A stretch of DNA of 64,000 nt from Aurantimonas coralicida (GTDB lineage Bacteria; Pseudomonadota; Alphaproteobacteria; Rhizobiales; Rhizobiaceae), in assembly GCA_011050685.1 (NCBI GenBank), contig DRFF01000143.1:1-64000 (forward strand), read 5' to 3'. The stretch's first letter is position 1, and each line of letters opens with the position of its first letter. Below, one piece after another: positions 16,998-25,074 of this stretch. Both the position numbers and the translations under genes were made by a program. The notes beneath the pieces are model-generated. The model was not told the DNA's origin, ran no database searches, and worked only from the letters and a program-made list of their open reading frames with translations.

Positions 16998-18539
16998 ATG
17001 GACAAGCTCGTCTATCTTGCCGAGGCCTTGACGCCGTTCAACCTCGTTCTGGCCCTCGGCGGCGTGCTGGCCGGCATCGTCATCGGCGCGCTCCCCGGCC
17101 TGTCGGCGACGATGGCCGTGGCCGTGCTCGTGCCGTTCACCTTCACGATGGACCCGGCCTCCGGCCTCATCGTGCTCGGCGCCATCTATACAGGGGCGAT
17201 CTACGGCGGCTCCTATTCCGCCATCCTGGTCAACACGCCGGGCACGCCCTCGGCCATCGCCACCACCTTCGACGGCTTTCCGATGGCCAAGCGCGGCGAC
17301 GGCGCGTTGGCCATCTCCATCGCCACCCTCGCCTCGGTGTCGGGCGGCATCGTCGGGGCGCTGATGCTGATGTTCCTGGCGCCGCCGCTGGCGCGGGTCG
17401 CACTCGCCTTCGGTCCGCCCGAATATTTCTGGCTCGCCGTCTTCGGCCTGACGCTGATCTCGGCGCTGTCGGTCGGCAATCTCATGAAGGGCATGATCGG
17501 CGCCTGCCTCGGCCTGCTCATGTCGATGATCGGGGTGGCGGTCATCGGCGCCGATGTGCGCTTCACAATGGGCAGTCATGCGCTGCTCGGCGGCATCAAC
17601 ATCGTCTCCGGTCTGATCGGGCTTTATTGCATCCCGGTCCTGATCGATCTCGTCGCGACCAAGGACCCGCATCTCAAGGTCGAGAGCGACACCAGCGGCT
17701 ATCGGCTGAAAGAAGCCTTCGCCATCGTTGTGCGGGAAAAATTCAACCTGATCCGCAGCTCGGTGATCGGGACGCTCGTCGGCATTCTGCCGGGCGCCGG
17801 CGGCTCGGTCGCAAGCCTCGTCTCCTATTCCGAGGCGCGCCGGTCCGCCAAGCATCCCGAACGCTACGGCACGGGCGAGCCGGGCGGCATCATCGCCACC
17901 GAGGCGGCCAACAACGGCACCGTCGGCGGCGGCTTCATCCCGACGTTAGTGCTGGGAATTCCCGGTACGCCGCCGGATGCCGTCATCCTCGGCGCGCTGC
18001 TCGTCCAGGGCATTCGCATCGGCCCGACGCTGTTCACCACGCAAGGGTCGATCGTCTACACCTTCATCTTCGGCCTGCTCATCGGCACGATCCTGATGCT
18101 GCCGGTCGGCCTCCTGGTCGGTCGCTATGCCTACAAGGGCATCATCGCGATCCCGAAGGCCGCGCTGGTGCCGACCATCGCCTTCATGACGGTCATCGGC
18201 AGCTTCGCGATCCACAACAATCTCAACGACGTCGCCGTGATGCTCGGTCTTGGCGTCATCGGCTGGATCCTCAACCGGGTCGGCTTCGCCCCCTCCCCGA
18301 TCGTGCTCGGGCTGGTTCTGGGGCAAATCGCCGAGCAGGGATTCGTGCAGAGCTATCTGATCGGCAACGCGCAGGGGAACGTTCCGGGCATGTTCTTCGC
18401 CCGGCCGATTTCGCTGGCCATCGTGGCCTTCTCGGTGCTGACGCTGTTCTATCCCCTGATCGTCGGAGCGATCGGGGCGCGGCGGGCCCGCAAGTCAAAG
18501 ACCGACATCATCGTGGAGAGTCGAGATGGCCGTCCTTAA
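16998..18539 (+). CDS. tctA: Tripartite tricarboxylate transporter large permease (TctA)
   Basis: A 513-residue membrane protein with about 11-12 hydrophobic segments and the TctA signatures: ALPGLSATMAVAVLVPFTF near residue 30, GAIYGGSYSAILVNTPGTPSAIATTFDG (about 70-98) and the second-half counterpart GTVGGGFIPTLVLGIPGTPPDAVILGALLVQGIR. It is the translocation subunit of the TctCAB uptake system. It overlaps tctB by 14 bases. Confidence 0.95.
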   Translation: MDKLVYLAEALTPFNLVLALGGVLAGIVIGALPGLSATMAVAVLVPFTFTMDPASGLIVLGAIYTGAIYGGSYSAILVNTPGTPSAIATTFDGFPMAKRGDGALAISIATLASVSGGIVGALMLMFLAPPLARVALAFGPPEYFWLAVFGLTLISALSVGNLMKGMIGACLGLLMSMIGVAVIGADVRFTMGSHALLGGINIVSGLIGLYCIPVLIDLVATKDPHLKVESDTSGYRLKEAFAIVVREKFNLIRSSVIGTLVGILPGAGGSVASLVSYSEARRSAKHPERYGTGEPGGIIATEAANNGTVGGGFIPTLVLGIPGTPPDAVILGALLVQGIRIGPTLFTTQGSIVYTFIFGLLIGTILMLPVGLLVGRYAYKGIIAIPKAALVPTIAFMTVIGSFAIHNNLNDVAVMLGLGVIGWILNRVGFAPSPIVLGLVLGQIAEQGFVQSYLIGNAQGNVPGMFFARPISLAIVAFSVLTLFYPLIVGAIGARRARKSKTDIIVESRDGRP

Positions 18540-19023
18540 GAAGCCGCACGACCTGCCGGGAACCATCGCCGCCGCCCTGTTCATCGGCCTCGGCGTGGTT
18601 CTGATCCTGCAGACCGGCCGGATGACGCCGATGGGTTCGGTGTTTCCGATCACCATCTCCGCCGCGATGATCGTGTTCTCGGCGATCCTGATCCTTCGCA
18701 ATTTCGTCATCGCGGCGCGGCGCCCCTCCGTCGAGGCGGCCGACGAAACGGCAAGCGAGACGGACACGACGCAAGGATCGATGCCGCGCCGCATCGGCTT
18801 TCTGGTCGCCATGGCCGCGTGGGTCGTGCTGATTCCGATCCTCGGATTCTTCGTCGCCAGCCTCATCGCCTTCTTCGCCATCATGGCCGTCGCCAGCCAT
18901 GAGCGCATCACGCTACGCGAGGGCGCCGCCCTCGGGGTGATGGGCGTCGCCATCTTGACCGGCTTCTACCTGATCATGGCCAAGGTCCTGCTAATCCCGA
19001 TGCCGCGCGGCCTGTTCTTCTAG
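18526..19023 (+). CDS. tctB: Tripartite tricarboxylate transporter small permease (TctB)
   Basis: 165 residues with four predicted membrane helices (AAALFIGLGVVLIL, VFPITISAAMIVFSAILIL, IGFLVAMAAWVVLIPILGFFVASLIAFFAI and GVMGVAILTGFYLIMAKVLL), the typical TctB topology. The linker between helices 2 and 3 is polar and acidic. Translation is coupled to tctA by the overlap. The tartrate dehydratase gene follows 71 bases later. Confidence 0.9.
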   Translation: MAVLKKPHDLPGTIAAALFIGLGVVLILQTGRMTPMGSVFPITISAAMIVFSAILILRNFVIAARRPSVEAADETASETDTTQGSMPRRIGFLVAMAAWVVLIPILGFFVASLIAFFAIMAVASHERITLREGAALGVMGVAILTGFYLIMAKVLLIPMPRGLFF

Positions 19024-19094
19024 GGTCGGGTCGTCCGTGATCGCGGCTGTCGCCGCCACGCCTCCCACCGTCATTCCATTCTGAAAGCATCGTC

Positions 19095-20264
19095 ATGCGC
19101 ATCACCGAGATCCGGGAAAAGACCGTCTCGATCGCCAGCCCGATCGCCAACGCCTTCATCGACTTTTCCAAGATGACCTGCTCCGTCGTCGCGGTGGTCA
19201 CCGACCAGATGCGCGACGGCAAGCCTATCGTCGGCTTCGGCTTCAATTCGAACGGGCGTTACGGCCAGGGCGCGCTGATGCGCGAACGCTTCATCCCGCG
19301 GCTGATGGAAGCCGACCCGGAGACGCTGATCGACCGCGAGCACGACAATCTCGATCCCTTCGCCATCTGGACGGCGATGATGACCAACGAGAAGCCGGGC
19401 GGTCACGGCGAGCGCTCGGTGGCGGTCGGGACGATCGACATGGCGGTCTGGGACGCGGTCGCCAAGATCGCGGACAAGCCGCTCTACCGGCTGCTGGCGG
19501 ACCGCTACAGGAGCGGCGAAGCCGACAACAGCGTCTGGGTCTACGCGGCCGGCGGCTATTACCATCCCGGCAAGGAGATCGAGGGTCTGAAGGACGAAAT
19601 GCGATCCTATCGCGACCGCGGCTACACGGTCTGCAAGATGAAGATCGGCCTTGCGCCGCTGAACGAGGATCTGAAGCGCGTCGAGGCCGCGCTCGCGGTT
19701 CTCGGCGAGGGCCAGAATCTCTGCGTCGACGCCAATGGCCGGTTCGACCTTCCAACGGCCATCGCCTACGCCAAGACGCTCGAGCCCTACGATCTCTACT
19801 GGTACGAGGAAGCCGGCGACCCGCTCGATTATGCCCTACAGGCGGAGCTGGCCAACCATTACTCCGGTCGGATGGCTACCGGCGAAAACCTCTTCTCCAT
19901 GCAGGACGCGCGCAATCTGATCCGCCATGGCGGCATGCGGCCCGACCGCGACGTCGTGCAGTTCGACTGCGCCCTCTCCTACGGGCTGGTCGAATATATG
20001 CGCACCCTCGCCATGCTGAAGGAGAACGGCTGGTCCAGCCGACGGGTGGTGCCGCATGGCGGCCATCAGATGTCGCTCAACATCGCCGCCGGCCTGCATC
20101 TCGGCGGCAATGAATCCTATCCGGACGTGTTCCAGCCCTTCGGCGGCTTCGCCGACGCGACCGAGGTGACGGACAGCCGCGTCGGCCTGCCAAACGTTCC
20201 GGGCGTCGGCTTCGAGGCGAAGGCGGCGCTCTACGATCTGTTCAAGCGCGAGCTCTTGGACTGA
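19095..20264 (+). CDS. tarD: D(-)-tartrate dehydratase (enolase superfamily, MR/MLE type)
   Basis: A 389-residue enolase-superfamily enzyme. The whole sequence resembles the Bradyrhizobium japonicum D(-)-tartrate dehydratase as I remember it, including SPIANAFIDFSKM, GFNSNGRYGQG and NEKPGGHGERSVAVGTIDMAVWD. It has the K-x-K pair in CKMKIG (Lys181/Lys183), metal ligands expected at Asp212 (VDANGRF), Glu238 (YWYEEAGDP) and Glu264 (ATGENLF), and the catalytic His321 in PHGGHQMSLN. It would dehydrate D-tartrate to oxaloacetate. Lying directly behind tctCAB, it suggests tartrate uptake and use in one operon. Confidence 0.88.
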   Translation: MRITEIREKTVSIASPIANAFIDFSKMTCSVVAVVTDQMRDGKPIVGFGFNSNGRYGQGALMRERFIPRLMEADPETLIDREHDNLDPFAIWTAMMTNEKPGGHGERSVAVGTIDMAVWDAVAKIADKPLYRLLADRYRSGEADNSVWVYAAGGYYHPGKEIEGLKDEMRSYRDRGYTVCKMKIGLAPLNEDLKRVEAALAVLGEGQNLCVDANGRFDLPTAIAYAKTLEPYDLYWYEEAGDPLDYALQAELANHYSGRMATGENLFSMQDARNLIRHGGMRPDRDVVQFDCALSYGLVEYMRTLAMLKENGWSSRRVVPHGGHQMSLNIAAGLHLGGNESYPDVFQPFGGFADATEVTDSRVGLPNVPGVGFEAKAALYDLFKRELLD

Positions 20265-20266
20265 GC

Positions 20267-20288
20267 ACGCCGGACCTGATTCCGGCGT
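20267..20288. terminator. Convergent terminator-like stem-loop
   Basis: ACGCCGGA (20267-20274) and TCCGGCGT (20281-20288) form a perfect eight-pair stem with a six-base loop and a short T-run on the plus strand. It lies between the tartrate dehydratase stop and the convergent dehydrogenase stop, so it could end transcription from both sides. Confidence 0.6.
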
Positions 20289-20289
20289 T

Positions 20290-21285
20290 TCAGATCGCGC
20301 GGATCGCGGCCAGCAGATCATCGTCCACCGCGATGCCGGTTTCGAGCGCTTCGCGCCGTGCCGCGCGGCCCTTGCGGCCAGGAATCCGGGTTCCCGACTC
20401 GGCGCTGATTTCTCCGACCAGCGCAGCCAGCCGCTCAACGGCGTGATCGCCGCCCATCGCCACCGGATCGATGACGAGAATCCACTGGCCCAGCCCCGGC
20501 GGCGGCCCCTTGTCGTCGAACAGGGAACTTGCCTCATAGGCGTAGTTCGCGCCGGTCAGTCCGGCCGACAGCATTTCGACGACGAGAGCGAGCGCGGCAC
20601 CCTTGGCATCGCCCATCGGCAACATGGTCCCGGATAGCGCCGCGTCGGGATCGGTCGTCGGCTGTCCGGCACTGTCCAGCGCCCAGCCTTCGGGAATGGA
20701 GACGCCCTTCTGCTTGGCGGCCATGACCTTGCCGCGCGCGATCTTCGACAGGGACAGATCGATGACGATAGGCTCCCGATCGCCCAAGGGCGCCGCGAAG
20801 GCGATCGGATTTGTGCCGAACAGGGCGCGGGTGCCGCCCCAAGGCGCCATGGCGCCCGGCGAATTCGCCATCATCAGGGCGACGAGGCCGGCTTCGGCGA
20901 AGCGCTCCACGGTCAGGCCGAGAACACCGGCATGATGCGAGCGATGAATGGCGGCGCTGGCGACGCCGGTCTCCCGCACGATGGCCGGAAGCTGGTCCAC
21001 GGCGAGATCGAGCGCCGGAAAGGCGAAGCCGTTGCCGGCGTCGATGCGCAGCAGCGCCGACCGGGTTCGCTCGGCTTGGGGAACCGCCGCGCCGGCGACC
21101 TTTCCGGCCCTGGCTTGGGCGCAATAGGCGACGAGGCGCCGCAGCCCGTGCCCGCTCTGGCCGGCGGCTTCCGCGGCGACGAGCCCGCGCGCAACCGAGG
21201 CGGCTTGCGACGGGCCGGTCGAGGCGCGTTGCAGCGCGTCGGACGCGAGCGTTTCAGCCTCGGCGATCGACAGTCTTTCGGTCAC
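20290..21285 (-). CDS. comC: Ldh-2 family (malate/L-lactate/sulfolactate) dehydrogenase, ComC-like
   Basis: 331 residues of the type-2 malate/lactate dehydrogenase family, NAD(P)-dependent and unrelated to Rossmann lactate dehydrogenases. Landmarks are SGHGLRRLV (53-61), the catalytic-histidine region AIHRSHHAGVLGLTVERFAE, and MANSPGAMAPWGGTRALFGTNPIAFAAP. In known sulfolactate gene clusters a member of this family, ComC, oxidises (R)-sulfolactate to sulfopyruvate. The suyAB and slcC neighbours support that role here, though malate- or lactate-type substrates cannot be excluded. A GTG start at 21285 overlaps the slcC-like stop (GTGA), so the two are coupled. Confidence 0.78.
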   Translation of the reverse strand: MTERLSIAEAETLASDALQRASTGPSQAASVARGLVAAEAAGQSGHGLRRLVAYCAQARAGKVAGAAVPQAERTRSALLRIDAGNGFAFPALDLAVDQLPAIVRETGVASAAIHRSHHAGVLGLTVERFAEAGLVALMMANSPGAMAPWGGTRALFGTNPIAFAAPLGDREPIVIDLSLSKIARGKVMAAKQKGVSIPEGWALDSAGQPTTDPDAALSGTMLPMGDAKGAALALVVEMLSAGLTGANYAYEASSLFDDKGPPPGLGQWILVIDPVAMGGDHAVERLAALVGEISAESGTRIPGRKGRAARREALETGIAVDDDLLAAIRAI

Positions 21286-22214
21286 GAACGCGTCTCCAGA
21301 TGGCGCAGGATATTGTCGGCCGTCACCCGGCTGACCCTGACATTCGATTCGTCGGTGACGCCGGCGATATGCGGCGTCAGGATGAGGTTGGCGATGCCGG
21401 CGAAAACCCGGCCAGCTTCGGCGGTCAGGGGCTCGGTCTCGAATACGTCGAGCGCCGCTCCGGCGATCTTTCCCTCGCGCAGCGCGTCGGCCAACGCCGC
21501 CTCGTCGACCACGCCGCCGCGCGCCGAATTGATCAAGACGGCGCCGGGCTGCATCGTCGACAGCGCCTTTGCGCCGATCATGTGGCGAGTCGTGTCCGTC
21601 AGCGGCACATGCAGGCTGACGACGTCCGAGGTGCGAAGCAGATCGTCGAGGTCGAGCCGTTTGGCATCGGCCCAGACGGCGTCGCTCTCCGGCAGGAACG
21701 GATCGAAGGCGGCGATCGAAAAGCCGAAGGCCCGCGCCCGCGCGGCCGTCTGCCGGGCGATCGAGCCGTAACCGACGAGCCCGAGACGCTTGCCCTGCCC
21801 TTCCCGGCCAATCAATTGCTGGCGCGGCCAGCGCCCGGCGATCACGTCTTCGGTCGCGGTATAGGCGCGCCGCAACAGCGCGAGCGCCGTGGTGACGACA
21901 TATTCGGCGACGGCGACGTCGTTGGCGCCCGACGCGGGATAAACCGTCACGTCGCGCGCCTTGCAGGCGTCGAGATCGATATTGTCGAGACCGACCCCGA
22001 GGCGCCCGACACAGCGAAGGCCGGGGGCGGCGGCAAGCAGCGCAGCGGTGACCTTGGTCCGGTTGCGCACGACGAGGGCGGCGGCGCCGGCGACCGCGGC
22101 GATCAGGTCGTCCGGACGGTCGACGAGTTGCGGGTCGTAGAGGGTCTCATGCCGGGCCCGGATCTGATCGACCGCGGCCTCGTCCATGAACTCGGTAATG
22201 ACAATTTCGGGCAA
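21282..22214 (-). CDS. slcC: D-isomer-specific 2-hydroxyacid dehydrogenase, (S)-sulfolactate dehydrogenase-like
   Basis: 310 residues with the two-domain D-2-hydroxyacid dehydrogenase fold: VGRLGVGLDNIDL, the nucleotide motif GLVGYGSIARQTAARARAFG, the arginine in INSARGGVVDEAAL, glutamate in DVFETEPL, and the histidine in LILTPHIAGVTDES. I prefer a TTG start at 22214 because GGAGGGG lies six bases before it. The frame is open further, to a TTG at 22256, but that would run into a stem-loop. In sulfolactate clusters the SlcC member of this family oxidises (S)-sulfolactate, so with ComC it would interconvert the enantiomers through sulfopyruvate. Confidence 0.8.
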   Translation of the reverse strand: MPEIVITEFMDEAAVDQIRARHETLYDPQLVDRPDDLIAAVAGAAALVVRNRTKVTAALLAAAPGLRCVGRLGVGLDNIDLDACKARDVTVYPASGANDVAVAEYVVTTALALLRRAYTATEDVIAGRWPRQQLIGREGQGKRLGLVGYGSIARQTAARARAFGFSIAAFDPFLPESDAVWADAKRLDLDDLLRTSDVVSLHVPLTDTTRHMIGAKALSTMQPGAVLINSARGGVVDEAALADALREGKIAGAALDVFETEPLTAEAGRVFAGIANLILTPHIAGVTDESNVRVSRVTADNILRHLETRS

Positions 22215-22238
22215 TGGGCTCCCCTCCACAAAAGCCGT

Positions 22239-22266
22239 GGCGGCCGTCTCTGACAAGACGGCCGCC
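22239..22266 (-). promoter_or_regulatory. Intercistronic stem-loop between suyB and slcC
   Basis: GGCGGCCGTC (22239-22248) and GACGGCCGCC (22257-22266) form a perfect ten-pair stem with an eight-base loop. It lies downstream of the suyB-like stop and just before the slcC-like ribosome site on the minus strand, with no T-run. It probably acts as an mRNA stabiliser for suyAB or as partial attenuation of the dehydrogenases. Confidence 0.55.
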
Positions 22267-22315
22267 GATCAGGTATCATGACGGGCGCTCCGTGGAAGCA
22301 CCCGGCAAAGATGGC

Positions 22316-23494
22316 TCAGGCGCTGCGATAGAGCTTGGTCATGACGAATTCGCGATGTCCCAGCGCTTCGGCCGCGGTGACCCGGCCGTTCGCCGTGCGC
22401 ATGATGCATTCGATCAGATCGTCACCGGCCTGGTCGATGGTCTTGTCGCGGCGCAGGATTCCGCTCACGTCGACGTCGACATGCTCGGACATCGTCCGCA
22501 CCGTGCGCGGATTGGCGGTGATCTTGATCACCGGGACGATCGGATTGCCGACGACGTTGCCCTGGCCGGTCGGGAAGGTGTGGATGACATATCCGGCCGC
22601 TCCCATCAGCGTCACGCATTCGGCCGCCGCCGACGAGGTATCCATGAAATAGAGACCGTTGCCCTTTTGCGGCGCCTCGGCCGGTTCGAGAATGTCGATA
22701 TAGCGGCATTCCCGCCCGATCTTCTCCAGATTGCCGAGCGCCTTTTCCTCGATCGTCGACAGGCCGCCCTCGATATTGCCCTTGGTCGGCTGGCTGTCCG
22801 ACAAATCGTCCGTGGCGTGGGCGAAGATGACGTCGTCCTGATAGGCCTTCCACATCTTGTACCAGCGCTCGCCGGTCTCGGCGTCGATCGCACGCTCCTT
22901 GCAGATGTGCTCGGCTCCGGTGATTTCCGAGGTTTCGCCGAAGACGCCGTAAATCCCCTCGGGGATCAGCTTGTCGTACATGTTGCCGACCGTCGGGCAG
23001 GAGCCGAGGCCCGTCGTGGTGTCGCTCTCGCCGCATTTGGTCGAGACCCAGAGCTCGGAGACGTCGCACTCGACGCGCTGCTGCTCGGTCGCCCACTGGA
23101 CGAATTCCTTGGCCTTGCGGGAGACGTCCATGATCGTCTTCAGATCGCCGTTCTGCTCGATCGAGAAGGCGGCCACAGGCTTGCCGGTCGCGGCGATGCC
23201 GTCGGCGATCTTCTGGGTCCAGCCCGGCTCGATGCCGACCACGATGCAGGCGGCGACGTTCGGGTTCGCGCCGGTGCCGATCATGGTGCGGAAATGCAGG
23301 TCGAGATCCTCGCCGAACTGCAGCCGCCCATAGGCGTGCGGCAGGGCGAGCGTGCCCTTGATGTTGTTGGCGACCGCCTCGCAGCAAGCGTTGGAGATGT
23401 CGTCGACGGGCAGAATCACGATGTGGTTGCGAACGCCCACGCGGCCGTTCTCACGGCGATAGCCCATGAATTTACGATTGGTGTTGATCGGCAT
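22316..23494 (-). CDS. suyB: UxaA-family hydrolase, (2R)-sulfolactate sulfo-lyase large subunit-like
   Basis: 392 residues of the UxaA/altronate dehydratase large-domain family. [34 protein letters not shown] is the family start, and [20 protein letters not shown] (about residues 158-177) carries the cysteines expected near the iron site. The separate small SAF-domain gene upstream (23569-23856) gives the two-subunit layout of SuyAB, which splits 3-sulfolactate into pyruvate and sulfite. The adjoining ComC- and SlcC-type dehydrogenases reproduce the known sulfolactate cluster. An altronate- or galactarate-type dehydratase is the alternative, but no hexuronate genes are near. Confidence 0.78.
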   Translation of the reverse strand: MPINTNRKFMGYRRENGRVGVRNHIVILPVDDISNACCEAVANNIKGTLALPHAYGRLQFGEDLDLHFRTMIGTGANPNVAACIVVGIEPGWTQKIADGIAATGKPVAAFSIEQNGDLKTIMDVSRKAKEFVQWATEQQRVECDVSELWVSTKCGESDTTTGLGSCPTVGNMYDKLIPEGIYGVFGETSEITGAEHICKERAIDAETGERWYKMWKAYQDDVIFAHATDDLSDSQPTKGNIEGGLSTIEEKALGNLEKIGRECRYIDILEPAEAPQKGNGLYFMDTSSAAAECVTLMGAAGYVIHTFPTGQGNVVGNPIVPVIKITANPRTVRTMSEHVDVDVSGILRRDKTIDQAGDDLIECIMRTANGRVTAAEALGHREFVMTKLYRSA

Positions 23495-23568
23495 GGATCG
23501 GGTCTCTTTCCTGAACTGACGGATAAACGAAGGGATCGAAGGCGGGCGACGCTACCGCCGCCGCTCGA

Positions 23569-23856
23569 TCACCAGCGGTTGGTCTTCAGATTATGGACGT
23601 GGACGTGTCCGCCCTTCTTCGCTTCCGCCTTCATGCGGCCGATGTCCTCGCCGTATTTGATCGCCGTATCGCCCGTCGAAAGATCCTTCAGCGCGACCTT
23701 GTGGCCGATCGGCACATCGTCGTTGCAGATCAGCTTGAAGGACGAATTGTCCGCTGTGACGACACACAGCATCTCGCTGCCGGCCTTGAGATCCTCCACG
23801 ACGACGACACCGACGTTGTCCTTGTGATCGTGGACGAGCAGTTGCGGGATGCTCAT
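23569..23856 (-). CDS. suyA: SAF-domain protein, (2R)-sulfolactate sulfo-lyase small subunit-like
   Basis: 95 residues forming one SAF domain, the same fold as the N-terminal part of altronate dehydratase. The segments DVPIGHKVALKDLSTGDTAIKYGEDIG (about 47-73) and the C-terminal GGHVHVHNLKTNRW are characteristic. It would be the small subunit of the sulfo-lyase with the product of the next gene, 74 bases downstream; that gap contains an imperfect stem-loop (GATCGA/TCGATC ends, 23534-23570). First gene of the minus-strand operon, divergent from the GntR regulator at 24029. Confidence 0.78.
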   Translation of the reverse strand: MSIPQLLVHDHKDNVGVVVVEDLKAGSEMLCVVTADNSSFKLICNDDVPIGHKVALKDLSTGDTAIKYGEDIGRMKAEAKKGGHVHVHNLKTNRW

Positions 23857-23947
23857 GATGGGTTCCTCCCAGGGTTACGATTGATGACGGCGTGAGAAAC
23901 GACCGGAGAAGCCAGATCCAAGCGGATCGGCTGGCTGGCGGTCACTC

Positions 23948-23988
23948 ATGTCTTGTATAAGACATAAATTATCTTTATGGTCTAGAGT
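23948..23988. promoter_or_regulatory. Candidate operator(s) for the HutC-type GntR regulator
   Basis: In the divergent gap there is an inverted repeat ATGTCTTGTATAAGACAT (23948-23965; seven-base arms ATGTCTT/AAGACAT) and, 14 bases further on, a second GTCTAGA-containing block GGTCTAGAGTC (about 23979-23989). HutC-subfamily regulators are known to prefer sites of the GTnTAnAC kind. The block is A/T-rich against a GC-rich background and probably also holds the promoters. Confidence 0.5.
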
Positions 23989-24028
23989 CAAGTGGTCGAG
24001 TTGATTTCGGCGAGATGGACGGTGACGA

Positions 24029-24757
24029 ATGACGGACGGAGAGAAGGCCCCAGCGTTCAGACCGCTCTATCAGCAGGTGCGCGAGACCCTGGTCCGCCGG
24101 CTGATAGACGGCGTGTGGACGCCGGGCCTGATGCTGCCGAGCGAATTCCAGATCGCGGCCGATCTCGGCGTCAGTCAGGGGACCGTTCGCAAGGCCCTCG
24201 ACGCGATGGCGGCCGAACATCTCCTGGTCCGACGGCAAGGACGCGGGACCTTCGTCGCGCTGCCCGAGGAGGGCCGCATCCTGTTCCAGTTCTTCCGGCT
24301 CGCCGCCGACGACGGTACCCGCCTGTTTCCCGACAGCCAGGTGCTGTCGCGGGTGCGTGGGCGCGCCGACGCCGCTGCCGCGAAGGCGTTGCAGATCGCG
24401 CGCAACGACGCCGTCTGGCGGATCGACCGCGTCCGGCATCTGGGCGGCCGGGCTGTCATCGCCGAGCAGATCACCCTCCCCGTCGCGAAATTCCCCTCGC
24501 TGGCGGAAATCCGCGACCTGCCGAACAACGTCTACGCGCTCTATTCGGAGGTCTTCTCGATCACGATCGGGCGGGCCTTGGAACAGCTCAAGGCGGCCGG
24601 CGCCGACGCGACCACCGCCGCGCGACTCAACTGCCAGCCCGGCCATCCGGTTCTGTCCATCGAGCGGATCGCCTTCGCGCTCGATGGTTCGCCGGTCGAG
24701 TGGCGCCTGTCCCGATGCGTGACCGACGGTTTTCATTACCAGTCCGATCTTCGTTGA
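24029..24757 (+). CDS. GntR-family regulator, HutC/UTRA type (SuyR-like position)
   Basis: 242 residues: winged helix in the first 75 (MLPSEFQIAADLGVSQGTVRKALDAMAAEHLLVRRQGRGTFVA pattern) and a UTRA ligand domain after about residue 90, with the usual end in PVEWRLSRCVTDGFHYQSDL. It is divergent from the suyAB-slcC-comC-like operon and is its natural regulator. Effector unknown; sulfolactate or sulfopyruvate would fit. Confidence 0.88.
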   Translation: MTDGEKAPAFRPLYQQVRETLVRRLIDGVWTPGLMLPSEFQIAADLGVSQGTVRKALDAMAAEHLLVRRQGRGTFVALPEEGRILFQFFRLAADDGTRLFPDSQVLSRVRGRADAAAAKALQIARNDAVWRIDRVRHLGGRAVIAEQITLPVAKFPSLAEIRDLPNNVYALYSEVFSITIGRALEQLKAAGADATTAARLNCQPGHPVLSIERIAFALDGSPVEWRLSRCVTDGFHYQSDLR

Positions 24758-25074
24758 CCAGCGACGATCGTCCGCGAGCATTCACCGTCGCGGCACGCCG
24801 CCGCCCGCGTCGCCGCAAAACCGGCGGCGTCGATAACCAGATCGACGGCCCGGAATATGGAAAGCGTCATCCTCGATACGCATGTCGTGGAGCGTGGATC
24901 GCTCATCCGTCACGTTAGCGGGATGCCGCTCTTCCCGGGGCAAGGGAAAGCGGCTGTATGATGATCGCGATTCGAATCAAGACGATAGAATCTTCGGCCA
25001 ACATGCGGGATGAAGGTCTCCGCTGACGGGGGGAAGCTCCCGTCCGCCTCGGGCAAACGACGGGGAGAAGAACA
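24758..25074. other. Gene-free gap (317 bp)
   Basis: No gene is apparent. A stem GCCGCT-c-TTCCC (24925-24936) pairs with GGGAA-AGCGGC (24944-24954) with one bulged base and no T-run; it may end the GntR transcript. A short A/T-richer block at about 24965-24995 may hold the promoter of the oxidoreductase gene. I see no repeat or RNA gene here. Confidence 0.4.

Noticed and set aside
20811-22253. A 480-residue plus-strand frame across the two dehydrogenase genes
   Set aside because: Antisense to comC- and slcC-like genes that have clear active-site motifs; the frame itself is Arg/Ala-rich without domains.
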